NCBI GenBank assembly: GCA_016845345.1 | Contig: JAERSV010000013.1 | Location: 1 to 42,182, forward strand | Length of the DNA: 42,182 nucleotides | Origin: Methanobacteriota archaeon | GTDB taxonomy: Archaea; Thermoplasmatota; Poseidoniia; Poseidoniales; Thalassarchaeaceae | Reading direction: 5' to 3' | Part shown: positions 1 through 8,887 of the stretch, piece after piece | How positions within the stretch are numbered: the stretch's first letter is position 1 | Layout of the letters: each line of letters starts with the position of its first letter | Made by a program: the position numbers and the translations under genes | The notes under the pieces: model-generated | Told to the model about the DNA's origin: nothing | Database searches by the model: none | What the model saw: the letters and a program-made list of their open reading frames with translations, nothing else

Positions 1-3000
1 CCAAATTCGCCTTCCATCACTTCTCCGGATTGGTTGATGATTTCAGGAAGCCCATACTCAATTTCAACAGTAAATTCTTCAACCCCACTCAAACCATCAA
101 TATCCCGCGCAATAATTTGCAGGGTTGCATCTCCGGCGGTAAAACTGTTATCTGCTATTATGATGAATCCCCAATGATAGTCTGCAGAATCAGGGAATTG
201 ACAATCATCCCAATCCCATTTACTCGATTGCATCGGTTTGATGTTACCCGTTTGCGCGAGGTTGACTGTAGCCCCTTCAATCAGACGGTTAGGGTCAATC
301 ATTACCCAGCCTCTTACTTCATCTCCTCGCGTCAGTGGTGGGTCGTCCCCTTCACAGAATCCAATGTCATAAACCAGTGGTGGTTGGAGATGTATTGTCC
401 AATTCATTACAACAATTTGACTTTCCCCATTTGGCGCAATGTCGGTGATTTCTAATGTTGTGATTAGTTCACCGAATACTAAACCCGCTTCTGGTGGAGC
501 CAGAGTGATTGAGGAGTTTTGACGCATCATTTTCGCGGCTGTAATTTCTCCATGTTGAGTATATTCTTCATGGCCAGGCCATTCAATTTTGATGTTATAG
601 GCATAGTCTGAAAGTAGGTCATCAGAATCAGATAAGGAAATTACTATTCTCTCACCAGTACCTCTTGCAAGAGTGCGCAAGTCACCATTGAAATCAACAA
701 GCGTGAGGTTTGCATTGAATTTTTCATCATGAACAGAAACCAATCGAGTTGTGAACAGGTTTCCAATCGAATCGTAAAGATAAACTGTGACGTCACTTGT
801 TTCACTACCCCAATCCAAACGCCAAGTTGCTTGGTAGCAAAAGACGTCTGAAAATTCACTTTCAGTTGGCTCAACCCCGCTTACATTCCCGCTATCAGTG
901 ATAATCATCGGTAACTCAGTCAAGGGGTCGTGGTCAGCATCAACAACACATGATTTGAGTATAATGTCTGTGTCTCGAGACACAGTTTTCGGAGCGGTGA
1001 ACGGTGATAGCGTTGTGACTCCATTCCATTCATCTGCATCGACTCCAGCAATATGTACTCCGTACCAATTGTGTTGAGCATTGGTTACCACCATTGCATT
1101 ATCAAGTTCAAAAAGAGTGTATTGGAATTGCTCATCTCTAACCTCAGCAACAAGGTCAAGAGCACCCAATTCAATATTAGTTGGGACAGTCAAACCACTA
1201 TACCAAGAGATGTAATCAACACTTGTTGAATTGATGAAAGTCCAATTATCACCACTACCGTTGAGGCGCCATCCAAGTCGACTTTGCACTACCCCAAAAT
1301 CATCACTGACTGTGGTTGTACAACCAACAGTATCACCCCTGCTAACAGTCCATGATGAGCATATCAGGTCATCGATATGTGGTGGTTCGTTAACTTGAAT
1401 ATTGAGAATGCCTAGGTTGTTATCAACCACGCGCTCAGGATTTTTCCAGTCGCTAGCAATGTAGCGAATGACATACTCATTGAAGCCAATTCGAGATGGA
1501 GTTAAATTTACTGAAACAATCCTTCGCGAGCCAATTTCATTGCCACCAGGTATCTGAAGCGTGACATTTGCAAGAATTGAATTTCCATTTCTGTCACGCA
1601 CTTCTAAGGTACCATTTGCTGGACCAGGTGCAAGATTTTGCAAAAGCACATCAATACTACCATTGACATCAGCAGTCAATCTCCCGTCTGCTCGTACAGC
1701 CTCAATTTCAATATCGTGAAGAATATCAGAATAAGGTGCCATCTTAGGGTCACCTACTACAGTACCCATCCATGAAATTAAAGGATTAGCGGCATAATTT
1801 ACCTCTGCGAAATTGTAACCATAAGCATAGTATGGTAGCAGTACACTTGGATAACCAACTGCTGAAAGATAAGGCTCATACACATAGCCCTTCACTCCTG
1901 ACACACCATCCTCTAAGAGATCGACCACCAAACTTTGTCCGTACGTGGCCCCCCACGAGAAAGTCCGACCACCAGTGCTCACAGCGGTCTCAGCAATACT
2001 ACCATCTACCCATTCAAAATGAGGGCGAATTGCTCGCAAATTCATGGTGTCAAAGTAGACAGAGCCATTTCTACTGCCAGTGTCAATTAATGCTACCATT
2101 TTGACCTTGAATGATGAAGCGTTTGCAGGCGGTCTAAATCGCATAGTTTTCGAATTCCATGAGGTTGCTAAATTCTGAGTTGAACTCGTATTTGTGTCAA
2201 GCAGTGTACCATTATCATCAAAGGAGTCTACCTCAATTCGATAATTTCCAGCAAGCCAACCATCTTTCATGCCATATCCATATACTATCCATGCATGACC
2301 TTTCAGATCATCACTGAAATCATAATCCTGTTCTACAGATGTTTCCCCTGTACCTGCACTGCTATAGTCATAACAAGTTAAAGCAGCAGCTGCATTGACT
2401 TCCGCTACCTCGGAATCTTGAAGTGTTCTATTCCAAACTTTCAAGTCATCAATTAAACCTTCATAGTGGGTATTTCCACCTCTGTTAACACCTACTTTGT
2501 AAAGTTCAATGCTATCAATACTGCCGTTTGGTACAACATTCGTTTGCACCAATTTACCATTGAGATACTGTTTCAATGTATTGCTTTCGTAGGTGACTGC
2601 TAGATGGGTCCAAACTCCAGCTTCTATGGCCCCAAATGAATATGAGGTATTGTGATAAACTTCCCAATCACCAGAATTTGACCCACTCGTCATAATTTGG
2701 AAGGAGTCGGAGTCGCCTGCGACGTCATTCACTGCGAAGGCAGATGAATAACGGTCTTGGCTTACATTATCGGTTTTAGTCCACAATGAGACGGAAAAGT
2801 TCCCAGCCCAATCATTGACATCAATTTTAGCATAATCATCAACGCCATCAAATTGGTAGCAATTTCCAAACAGGCATTGTTGCCACCCTACACCATTATT
2901 GCTGTTAAATAGAGTTAGGTTTGCATTTCCAACAGAATCTGTGATACTGGTTCCAGAGCCATCATCAAAGGTCCAGTGGTGTACTAAATCAGTTGTCACA

Positions 3001-4595
3001 GAATCAGCAAGTCCTCTTGTGAAGGCAGAGGATGGAACGACCTGTTTACTTTGATTTGGACCTTGCCATGAAAGGATAAGTCCTGCATGACTAGTATGCT
3101 CGAAGAACTCAGTGCGCAGTGTATGAGCCCCTGAGGAAAGCCATACTGTACTGGAGATTTCTCTCATGCCGTGAACTCCAACATTACTGACAACTTCGTT
3201 ATCATCAATCCATAATTTGGAACCATCATCACTGTTGAGATAGAATGTCCAGTTCCCACTCTCTGGGATTGTGATGATACCACTATGACGGGCAGACCAA
3301 TAATCACTGAACTGACTACTGTCAAGTCCAGCCCATGTGCCTGTGGTTACCGTATTGTTGATATTTGCCTCAGAACGCCAATAATCAGGACTTCTACCCG
3401 ATAAATCTGGCATCAGACTAGAATTATACGTCACTCCATTATTGTCAAAATATTCTGCTAGAAGTCCCGGTGTTGCGCTGGCCTCAGTAACTGAGCAGGT
3501 CTGGGAGGTTAATGCCCCTTCAAGCGCGCCATTTCCATTTCTTTTTACCGCGGATTGCCTAGCCCAAGTAAAACCCTCATCACTCATCAGAGGAGGGTTT
3601 GTGAAATCCCAATATCTAGCACCTGTACTCCATCCACTGTTAGCGGTATCGAAGCCGGAATTTGGCAGCCAATTTGAATTCCACGAGCCATCATTAGATC
3701 CCCAAGAAGCGTACAGCATTACATTTGATTGATTCGTCACAAAAGTGGAATTTTGATTGAAGTGGACCGGAATTTCCATGGTTCTATTTAATGTTGAATT
3801 TGCCGCGTAAAGCAAATCATTCCACCACTTATACCCCGAGCCATTGCGATTTGTGGCGAGATCTAACACACCCTGCCCTCTTTGTCCAAACGAATTATTT
3901 GCTTTGTCAATTAGTCCAAGTGCAGTTTCTACTGTATATCCCGTCAATCTCGTGACTAAATAGAAGCCTTCTTCTTGCCGTGAAAATTCCTTCATTTCTT
4001 CTCCAGAACCAGGCCCATAGCTGTGCGATGACCACCAATTTTGGTGTATTGTTGAGTTGAATGCCCCGTTAATCAAACCAATTTCAGAATCGAAAGCGGC
4101 TCGACCATTTCCTGGCCCATTGATTCTCAAAGGGATTCCCTTAGTCGTCACGAGGTAATTCAATTCTGTAGTCAGATTTCGGTCACTAATCATTTCTCGC
4201 AATGGGTCTGCAAAGTAAATGTCAAATGAATTTGGGTCAATGGTCTCAGCAGTAGGTGTGCTATCATTATCAAAGAGGAAAATATGGTTTGGGCTAATGT
4301 TACGAGCCGCAACAAAAGCAAATCCAATGGTTTTACTTGCCTCACTTTTGTTGTTAATCAGAACGCCTACATCTGAGTAGTCAATATAATTTAAAAAAGT
4401 GAATGTTTCTGGGATTGCAACATCTCTGAAAGGGGTTTCATTCCAAATATCACTACTGAACATTTTTCTTTCTTCTGTCTCTAATACCGTAGGTTGGTTG
4501 CTAAAATTAGCCCATGGCATGGTCACTAGAAGTAAAACCAAAGCGAGGCTAAAGCGTGCGCTCGACACAACTGTTGTTAATTTCTTCTTGCTCAA
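1..4595 (-). CDS. Giant secreted TIGR03790-like protein with PA14 and LamG inserts (C-terminus beyond window)
   Basis: One uninterrupted frame of 1,531 codons, still open at base 1. I start it at TTG 4595: this gives an N-terminus MSKKKLTTVV followed by a hydrophobic stretch (signal peptide), and a TATA box at 4618-4626 would place the transcript start almost at this codon, so the mRNA is probably leaderless. Residues about 50-330 carry YLVTTKGIPLRI (147-158) and FYLVTRLTGYT (near 211); residues about 880-960 carry GYVYEPYLSAVGYP and WMGTVVGDP. These resemble the two ends of the uncharacterised TIGR03790 family. Between them lie a PA14-like domain (about 379-522, GLLAEYFDN) and a LamG/concanavalin-like domain (about 537-718, LVHHWTFDDG). 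Ig/CARDB-like beta repeats follow. Role inferred: cell-surface glycan binding or degradation; no catalytic residues assigned. Family match from memory, moderately sure. Confidence 0.8.
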   Translation of the reverse strand, partial: MSKKKLTTVVSSARFSLALVLLLVTMPWANFSNQPTVLETEERKMFSSDIWNETPFRDVAIPETFTFLNYIDYSDVGVLINNKSEASKTIGFAFVAARNISPNHIFLFDNDSTPTAETIDPNSFDIYFADPLREMISDRNLTTELNYLVTTKGIPLRINGPGNGRAAFDSEIGLINGAFNSTIHQNWWSSHSYGPGSGEEMKEFSRQEEGFYLVTRLTGYTVETALGLIDKANNSFGQRGQGVLDLATNRNGSGYKWWNDLLYAANSTLNRTMEIPVHFNQNSTFVTNQSNVMLYASWGSNDGSWNSNWLPNSGFDTANSGWSTGARYWDFTNPPLMSDEGFTWARQSAVKRNGNGALEGALTSQTCSVTEASATPGLLAEYFDNNGVTYNSSLMPDLSGRSPDYWRSEANINNTVTTGTWAGLDSSQFSDYWSARHSGIITIPESGNWTFYLNSDDGSKLWIDDNEVVSNVGVHGMREISSTVWLSSGAHTLRTEFFEHTSHAGLILSWQGPNQSKQVVPSSAFTRGLADSVTTDLVHHWTFDDGSGTSITDSVGNANLTLFNSNNGVGWQQCLFGNCYQFDGVDDYAKIDVNDWAGNFSVSLWTKTDNVSQDRYSSAFAVNDVAGDSDSFQIMTSGSNSGDWEVYHNTSYSFGAIEAGVWTHLAVTYESNTLKQYLNGKLVQTNVVPNGSIDSIELYKVGVNRGGNTHYEGLIDDLKVWNRTLQDSEVAEVNAAAALTCYDYSSAGTGETSVEQDYDFSDDLKGHAWIVYGYGMKDGWLAGNYRIEVDSFDDNGTLLDTNTSSTQNLATSWNSKTMRFRPPANASSFKVKMVALIDTGSRNGSVYFDTMNLRAIRPHFEWVDGSIAETAVSTGGRTFSWGATYGQSLVVDLLEDGVSGVKGYVYEPYLSAVGYPSVLLPYYAYGYNFAEVNYAANPLISWMGTVVGDPKMAPYSDILHDIEIEAVRADGRLTADVNGSIDVLLQNLAPGPANGTLEVRDRNGNSILANVTLQIPGGNEIGSRRIVSVNLTPSRIGFNEYVIRYIASDWKNPERVVDNNLGILNIQVNEPPHIDDLICSSWTVSRGDTVGCTTTVSDDFGVVQSRLGWRLNGSGDNWTFINSTSVDYISWYSGLTVPTNIELGALDLVAEVRDEQFQYTLFELDNAMVVTNAQHNWYGVHIAGVDADEWNGVTTLSPFTAPKTVSRDTDIILKSCVVDADHDPLTELPMIITDSGNVSGVEPTESEFSDVFCYQATWRLDWGSETSDVTVYLYDSIGNLFTTRLVSVHDEKFNANLTLVDFNGDLRTLARGTGERIVISLSDSDDLLSDYAYNIKIEWPGHEEYTQHGEITAAKMMRQNSSITLAPPEAGLVFGELITTLEITDIAPNGESQIVVMNWTIHLQPPLVYDIGFCEGDDPPLTRGDEVRGWVMIDPNRLIEGATVNLAQTGNIKPMQSSKWDWDDCQFPDSADYHWGFIIIADNSFTAGDATLQIIARDIDGLSGVEEFTVEIEYGLPEIINQSGEVMEGEF

Positions 4596-4614
4596 TACAT
4601 TATCGCATTCGTGT

Positions 4615-4629
4615 CAGTATTTTATACTG
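4615..4629. promoter_or_regulatory. Palindromic divergent promoter (TATA)
   Basis: CAGTA-TTTTA-TACTG is a perfect 5-bp inverted repeat with a 5-base centre. Read on the minus strand it contains TATAAAATA (4626-4618), which fits an archaeal TATA box for the giant surface protein starting at 4595. Read on the plus strand it gives a weaker TATA (TTTATACT) usable by the macro-domain gene. Confidence 0.55.
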
Positions 4630-4695
4630 AAAAATGTCGTAATTTAAGCCTATTCAACGAGGGGTATATTGCCGACGGCCTCACCTGCTCCAAAC

Positions 4696-5322
4696 ATGGC
4701 AGATGTTTTCATGGCGCGACAGTGCAAGAATGGCTTGGTAAAAGTCATTATTGGCGACATTTCCAAGATTGAAGCAGATGTTATGGTTACCACTGCGAAT
4801 AACCGTCTTGCAGGTAGAGAAGGGGTTGATGCAGCAATCCACAAACAGGCGGGCCAAGAACTACGTGCGGCCTGCGATGCTATTGCTGTTGAACGCAGAA
4901 AAGAAAACATGCAACCTTGTCCAGTAGGGACATCTGTAATTACCGAACCTTATGGCTTATCAGCCAAGAAATTAATTCACGTTGTTGGCCCAGATTGTCG
5001 TAGGCCAACTCAAGATGAATCAAGACGTAGCCTCATCAAGAAGGCGTATGAAACATTGTTTCAACAACTCTCAAACGTCAAAGATAGAGAAATTGTCGCA
5101 ACACCACCCCTTAGTATGGATGTGTTCGCATACCCACACCGTGAGGGGGCGAGAATGACAATGGAGATTGTATTGGGTTGGATGGACACATCCGAGGATA
5201 TCGGAATAAAGGAGTTTTGGATAGTAACTCAACAAATGAACTGGGTGAACAACCTAAGAACAGTTTACCGAGAGTCTGAGGACCAATTCCCTGGAAAAGA
5301 CATCACCCGTGAATATCGTTAA
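4696..5322 (+). CDS. Macro-domain protein (ADP-ribose binding)
   Basis: 208 aa from ATG 4696; an upstream TTG (4669) and an in-frame ATG (4711) are alternatives. The macro-domain core is clear: VIIGDISKIEADVMVTTAN at the start, the GVDAAIHKQAG loop, CPVGTSVITEP, HVVGPD, and a second phosphate-binding loop AYPHREGARM. Members bind ADP-ribose and many hydrolyse ADP-ribosyl esters or O-acetyl-ADP-ribose. The usual GGGGVD of the first loop is AGREGVD here, so the diphosphate loop is altered and activity is uncertain. Cytoplasmic. It is divergent from the giant surface gene and converges with the flavoprotein gene, whose stop is 18 bases away, so it is probably monocistronic. Confidence 0.85.
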   Translation: MADVFMARQCKNGLVKVIIGDISKIEADVMVTTANNRLAGREGVDAAIHKQAGQELRAACDAIAVERRKENMQPCPVGTSVITEPYGLSAKKLIHVVGPDCRRPTQDESRRSLIKKAYETLFQQLSNVKDREIVATPPLSMDVFAYPHREGARMTMEIVLGWMDTSEDIGIKEFWIVTQQMNWVNNLRTVYRESEDQFPGKDITREYR

Positions 5323-5340
5323 TCACGATGCACTGGTTGC

Positions 5341-6582
5341 TCATTCCTCTTCGGAGAAAGATTCCGTTCCCCCACCTTTTCGAGAAAGTTTCCACTCTTT
5401 CTCAACGGCGAGGGCCTCCTCACTTGGCTCCCAAACATCCCGCTTCAGGGCTTTTCGATAGGGTAGTCGATGAATAATTCGGCCATCTGAGACATCGACT
5501 TTTTTCAGCATCCATTTTGCCGCGAGGTGGTATACCAGCCCTCTGAAAATGTCGGGTCGGAAGAGCCGACCAATGAACGGTAATCCATCCTGTTTCTTCT
5601 TCTGATTCTTCATCCAAGAAAGGGAGATTCGTTTGAAGGCGCGATCTCCAACTCGATTCATTAGCCAGCGATTAGATACTGAGGTTTTTACTGTCGGAAG
5701 AAGTCGTTTTCTGACTTCATCATCATAATTGCATTCACCAAGAATATCCTTTGCTGCGAATACACCACTCGTGATAGCACATCGCATCCCAAAACCCCAC
5801 ATGAAGTCCTGAAGCCCTCCGGCTTCACCTACGTAGTGGCGTCCATCAACAGTGTAATTTCGGTTAATTGTGAAATCACCTTTTCCACCAACTCGTTTAA
5901 TCGGTTTTCTGTCAAGTTCTGGATAATGCTTGTCATACCAAGCGATGGTTTCATTGAGATATCTTCCACTTTTCTGCTGTTTTCTCCAGAGACAGGTGCA
6001 AATTAGCCCGATTCCGTCGATGACAATCAGGTAGGCGTAAGCGCCCGGGGCTAATTTGTCATTGAAGTGGAACGACACATGGTCTGGGTGTGATGTTTCA
6101 AATATTTCACCATAGGCAAGTGCTGAGGTATCCTTCGGACCGGCGGCTACAATGTGGCAATCTTCCGGTTTTACTCTTGATTTGTAGTGAAGATTTGCTC
6201 CTGCCGCAACCGCTTGACGCTTCAAGCCCTGGTCAATTGTATGAGGTGCTGTACCTCTCTCAATCACACGAAATGCAACTGTTGGGCTCCATGCCTGAGT
6301 GATGACATCGTCAGGATGGATGACATCAACTTGATGAAATGCTGTAGTCTTAAATTCATCAGGATTAATACCCCATTCTCTCATTTCGTCCATGAAATCA
6401 TGGTCGCTTGTCCAATTTTCAATCCCTTGAAAATCACCATCAAATCTAGCCCCCGAATCATTGCGAATATCATGTACATGCACTTCGCGTCCCGCTTTAG
6501 CTAAAATTATGGCAGCAGATAGCCCTGAGAGTCCAGCACCCATGATTTGAATGGGTTCATCCGTACCAGCCACCGTAACCAT
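5341..6582 (-). CDS. FAD-dependent oxidoreductase, geranylgeranyl-reductase-like
   Basis: 413 aa from ATG 6582 (a TTG at 6606 would add 8 residues). The N-terminus has a Rossmann dinucleotide motif IMGAGLSGLSAA and a following acidic strand end (VHVHDIR). The C-terminal half has GEAGGLQDFMWGFGMRCA followed by ITSGVFAA, the FAD-contact motif of the PHBH/geranylgeranyl reductase group. Archaeal GGRs saturate the isoprenoid chains of ether lipids; this protein is a divergent relative and could instead act on another polyprenoid or quinone-like substrate. No transmembrane segment is obvious. A lysine/arginine-rich region (KNQKKKQ and nearby) may touch membrane. It stands alone on the minus strand between two plus-strand genes. 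Confidence 0.75.
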   Translation of the reverse strand: MVTVAGTDEPIQIMGAGLSGLSAAIILAKAGREVHVHDIRNDSGARFDGDFQGIENWTSDHDFMDEMREWGINPDEFKTTAFHQVDVIHPDDVITQAWSPTVAFRVIERGTAPHTIDQGLKRQAVAAGANLHYKSRVKPEDCHIVAAGPKDTSALAYGEIFETSHPDHVSFHFNDKLAPGAYAYLIVIDGIGLICTCLWRKQQKSGRYLNETIAWYDKHYPELDRKPIKRVGGKGDFTINRNYTVDGRHYVGEAGGLQDFMWGFGMRCAITSGVFAAKDILGECNYDDEVRKRLLPTVKTSVSNRWLMNRVGDRAFKRISLSWMKNQKKKQDGLPFIGRLFRPDIFRGLVYHLAAKWMLKKVDVSDGRIIHRLPYRKALKRDVWEPSEEALAVEKEWKLSRKGGGTESFSEEE

Positions 6583-6663
6583 CAATTTCGTCGGGAGGCC
6601 ATTCAATCATGAAACATTCGCCATCGGCGGTTTAATGCAGGGGTGCTTTTTCAGATACATCAA

Positions 6664-7095
6664 ATGACAGCAAATGAGAGAGTAATCGTGGTTGCCGCGG
6701 CAGAATCTCTTGATTCAACTGCCATCAGAGAAAAACTTCACACAGAGGGTTGTGGAAGTATTGTTTCATTTCTCGGCATTACTAGAGGAGTGGATGATGG
6801 GGTGGAAATAAAAAGATTAGAATTTGATGCTTGGGAAGAAAAATTACCTCAAGTTCTCTCAACCCTTGGTCATGAAGCACTCTCTAAGTTTGGTGTTTCT
6901 TCAGTTTCAATGGCGCATAGGACTGGGAGTGTTGGGCCAAGTGAGCCAATTGTGGCGATCCATGTAGCGAGTCCACACAGGGCAGAGGGTTTCGAGGCCT
7001 GTAGTTGGTTAATAGATGAACTGAAATCTCAAGCCCCCCTGTGGAAAAAAGAAGTTAGGGCTGATGGAACGATTTGGAAAGGTGGTTTAGGATGA
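6664..7095 (+). CDS. moaE: Molybdopterin synthase catalytic subunit MoaE
   Basis: 143 aa from ATG 6664; a GTG at 6643 would add 7 residues. MoaE joins sulfur carried by MoaD to precursor Z (cPMP) to make molybdopterin. Conserved parts are visible: AHRTGSVGPSEP, the VASPHRAEGFEA segment with H105-R106, and K121, K128/K129 within LKSQAPLWKKE, which correspond to the catalytic His-Arg and Lys residues of the E. coli enzyme. Length is normal. The stop codon overlaps the start of moaC, so the two are translationally coupled. No moaD, moaA or moeA is seen in this window, so the sulfur carrier must be encoded elsewhere. Confidence 0.95.
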   Translation: MTANERVIVVAAAESLDSTAIREKLHTEGCGSIVSFLGITRGVDDGVEIKRLEFDAWEEKLPQVLSTLGHEALSKFGVSSVSMAHRTGSVGPSEPIVAIHVASPHRAEGFEACSWLIDELKSQAPLWKKEVRADGTIWKGGLG

Positions 7096-7541
7096 AGGAT
7101 GGAATAGATGGTATAGTTCCAATAGGGCATAAACCAATCGTTGAGAGAAGCGCAGTTGCCACAGGATTACTGCGTTTATCCTCAGATTCAGCCGATGCGA
7201 TTCGGAATGGCTTGATTGCAAAAGGGGATGTGTTAGAAGCATCCACTGTTGCTGCAATTCAAGCAGTAAAAGATACACCAAGAATCATCCCTCATTGTCA
7301 TGTAATTCCAATTGAAGGTTGTAATGTATCTTGGGCTTGGGAAGGGGATTCCCTTCGCTGTACATTGTCGGTTTCAGCACATTGGAAAACCGGTGTTGAG
7401 ATGGAAGCGATTGTAGGCGTTTCAGCAGGTCTTCTTTGCGCGTGGGATATGGTGAAATCCTTAGAAAAGGACGACCAAGGCCAATATCCGGAAACTCAAA
7501 TAGAATCTATCCAAGTTCTTGAGAAGAACAAAGGTTCGTGA
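7092..7541 (+). CDS. moaC: Cyclic pyranopterin monophosphate synthase MoaC
   Basis: 149 aa. ATG 7092 overlaps the moaE stop (ATGA) and has AGGTG at 7080-7084 as ribosome binding site. MoaC converts 3',8-cyclo-H2-GTP to cPMP, the step before MoaE. Visible signatures: KPIVERSAVATG, KGDVLEASTVAAIQAVK, IPHCHVIPIEG with H68/H70, and the catalytic WKTGVEMEA segment (K99) followed by DMVK (D119, K123). Slightly shorter at the N-terminus than bacterial MoaC but complete in the core. Cytoplasmic. The pair moaE-moaC implies the cell makes a molybdenum or tungsten cofactor. Confidence 0.95.
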   Translation: MKDGIDGIVPIGHKPIVERSAVATGLLRLSSDSADAIRNGLIAKGDVLEASTVAAIQAVKDTPRIIPHCHVIPIEGCNVSWAWEGDSLRCTLSVSAHWKTGVEMEAIVGVSAGLLCAWDMVKSLEKDDQGQYPETQIESIQVLEKNKGS

Positions 7542-7577
7542 CCGCCACATTGAGAACCGATACGCCCTCCGGCAACC

Positions 7578-8531
7578 ATGGCGAAGACTAGTGATTTGAC
7601 ATCTCACTTTGTGAAAGCGACTGAAGCAGCAGCAATAGCGGCAGCAAAATGGCGTGGTCATGGTGATGGTAAATTGGCTGATGGTGCCGCTGTGGAAGCA
7701 ATGCGCGGTGTATTTGACTCAGTCCCATTTGATGGCCGAGTGGCTATTGGTGAGGGCGAGAGAGATGATGCACCAATGTTGTGGATTGGTGAGCCACTTG
7801 GTTCAATGCAGGGTGAGGCTGGAGCCTTACAGATTGATATTGCAGTTGACCCACTAGAGTGTACTAATCATGTCGCTAAGGATTTGCCCAATGCGATAGC
7901 AGTTCTTGCCGCTGCTCCGCGTGGTTCTCTTCTACACGCACCGGATTGTTACATGGACAAACTCGCGGGGTCCGCCCGAGTAGCAGGTGAAATTTCACTT
8001 GAGGCAGATGTTGCATACAATGTAGAAGCCGCTGCTGCTGCTCTTGACAAAGAAATCACAGACCTAAAAATTGTTGTAATGGACCGAGACCGTCACATCA
8101 GCTTGATTAAGGAATTGCGTGAGTTTGGTGTCTCGGTCCCACTCATTGGTGATGGTGATGTTGCAGCGGCGCTTGACGCCGCAAATCCAGAGAGTGAAAT
8201 CGATCTTTTGATGGGTATTGGCGCCGCACCTGAAGGTGTGATAACAGCAACAGCATTGAGAGGATTAGGTGGACATTTCGAAGGTCGCCTTGTCACCACC
8301 AATGAAGACCATGAGCGGAGAGCAAAGGAGATGTTAGGTGATGACGTTTATCGACTATGGGGTAGGGACGATTTGTGTTCAAGTTCAGATGCGTTATTTG
8401 TTGCCAGCGGAGTCTGCCACGGTTATCTCCCCGGAGTGGAAGAACTTGGTGACCGAGTGGCAGTACACTCAGAAGTAATTGATGTTGCCAGTGGAGTAAG
8501 ACGATTCATCAGTGCCGAGTATCCACAATAA
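7578..8531 (+). CDS. glpX: Class II fructose-1,6-bisphosphatase (GlpX)
   Basis: 317 aa from ATG 7578. Hydrolyses fructose-1,6-bisphosphate in gluconeogenesis. GlpX hallmarks: IGEGERDDAPMLWIGE (metal-binding acidic residues), IDIAVDPLECT (91-96), APDCYMDKLA, MDRDRHISLI, IGDGDVAAAL and GIGAAPEGVITATALRGLGG. The usual DPIEGT metal/catalytic motif reads DPLECT here: Asp91, Glu94 and Thr96 are kept, but the invariant glycine is Cys95. The gene follows moaC by 36 bases and may be co-transcribed, though the functions are unrelated. Together with the class I aldolase at 8.9 kb it forms a small local set of central-carbon genes. Bacterial-type enzyme rather than the archaeal bifunctional FBP aldolase/phosphatase, suggesting ancient transfer (inference). 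Confidence 0.93.
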   Translation: MAKTSDLTSHFVKATEAAAIAAAKWRGHGDGKLADGAAVEAMRGVFDSVPFDGRVAIGEGERDDAPMLWIGEPLGSMQGEAGALQIDIAVDPLECTNHVAKDLPNAIAVLAAAPRGSLLHAPDCYMDKLAGSARVAGEISLEADVAYNVEAAAAALDKEITDLKIVVMDRDRHISLIKELREFGVSVPLIGDGDVAAALDAANPESEIDLLMGIGAAPEGVITATALRGLGGHFEGRLVTTNEDHERRAKEMLGDDVYRLWGRDDLCSSSDALFVASGVCHGYLPGVEELGDRVAVHSEVIDVASGVRRFISAEYPQ

Positions 8532-8535
8532 TGTT

Positions 8536-8721
8536 CTAAAAACAGTCTTTTGGTGGACACTGCTTATCTGCGTAACTACAAAATACGCAGCAGTCTCCTT
8601 CTTTTGGTTTCAATGTCACTTCACAATTAATACACTGATGGAAAAAAATGCAACAATTAGTCGGCATCTCAATTGTTTCAACATGATTGCATTCTGGGCA
8701 GGTTAAGTTACTCTCCGTCAT
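8536..8721 (-). CDS. GDCCVxC-motif small zinc-ribbon protein
   Basis: 61 aa from ATG 8721; AGGTTGATG just upstream may serve as ribosome binding site. It contains CPEC, then a CINC pair, and ends with GDCCVFCSYADKQCPP, the signature of the GDCCVxC small-protein family (some members have selenocysteine in this motif). Ten cysteines in 61 residues suggest one or two zinc or iron-sulfur sites. Function unknown; in bacteria relatives are often near metal or redox genes, a recollection I cannot check here. Convergent with glpX (4 bases between stops) and divergent from the aldolase. A plus-strand reading frame across the same bases is a shadow. Confidence 0.85.
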   Translation of the reverse strand: MTESNLTCPECNHVETIEMPTNCCIFFHQCINCEVTLKPKEGDCCVFCSYADKQCPPKDCF

Positions 8722-8741
8722 TTCATCAACCTTTATTCAAT

Positions 8742-8782
8742 CCCGAAAATGTTGTGATATTAATTCCTTACCAATTTTCGGG
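8742..8782. repeat. 9-bp inverted repeat in divergent intergenic region
   Basis: CCCGAAAAT (8742-8750) is matched exactly by ATTTTCGGG (8774-8782), with 23 bases between. It lies between the GDCCVxC gene and the aldolase gene, so it could be an operator or a stem in either leader. No function is shown by sequence alone. Confidence 0.5.
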
Positions 8783-8887
8783 TGACAGTTTAATTAATTT
8801 TAAATGAAAATGCGGTAAACATCTCCTATTGGCTTTGAGCGATGACTTGAAAATACCAAGCCGACTCGTGTCACTTAAGTGGTGCTA

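Noticed and set aside
1832-2104. Frames opposite the left-edge giant gene (also 30-455, 3442-3732, 4399-4647)
   Set aside because: The minus strand is one unbroken frame from 4595 to the edge with recognisable domains; these are shadows.
5420-5617. 65-aa minus-strand frame inside the flavoprotein gene
   Set aside because: Out-of-frame shadow of the oxidoreductase.
8512-8706. 64-aa plus-strand frame
   Set aside because: Antisense shadow of the GDCCVxC gene, whose cysteine motif is unmistakable.
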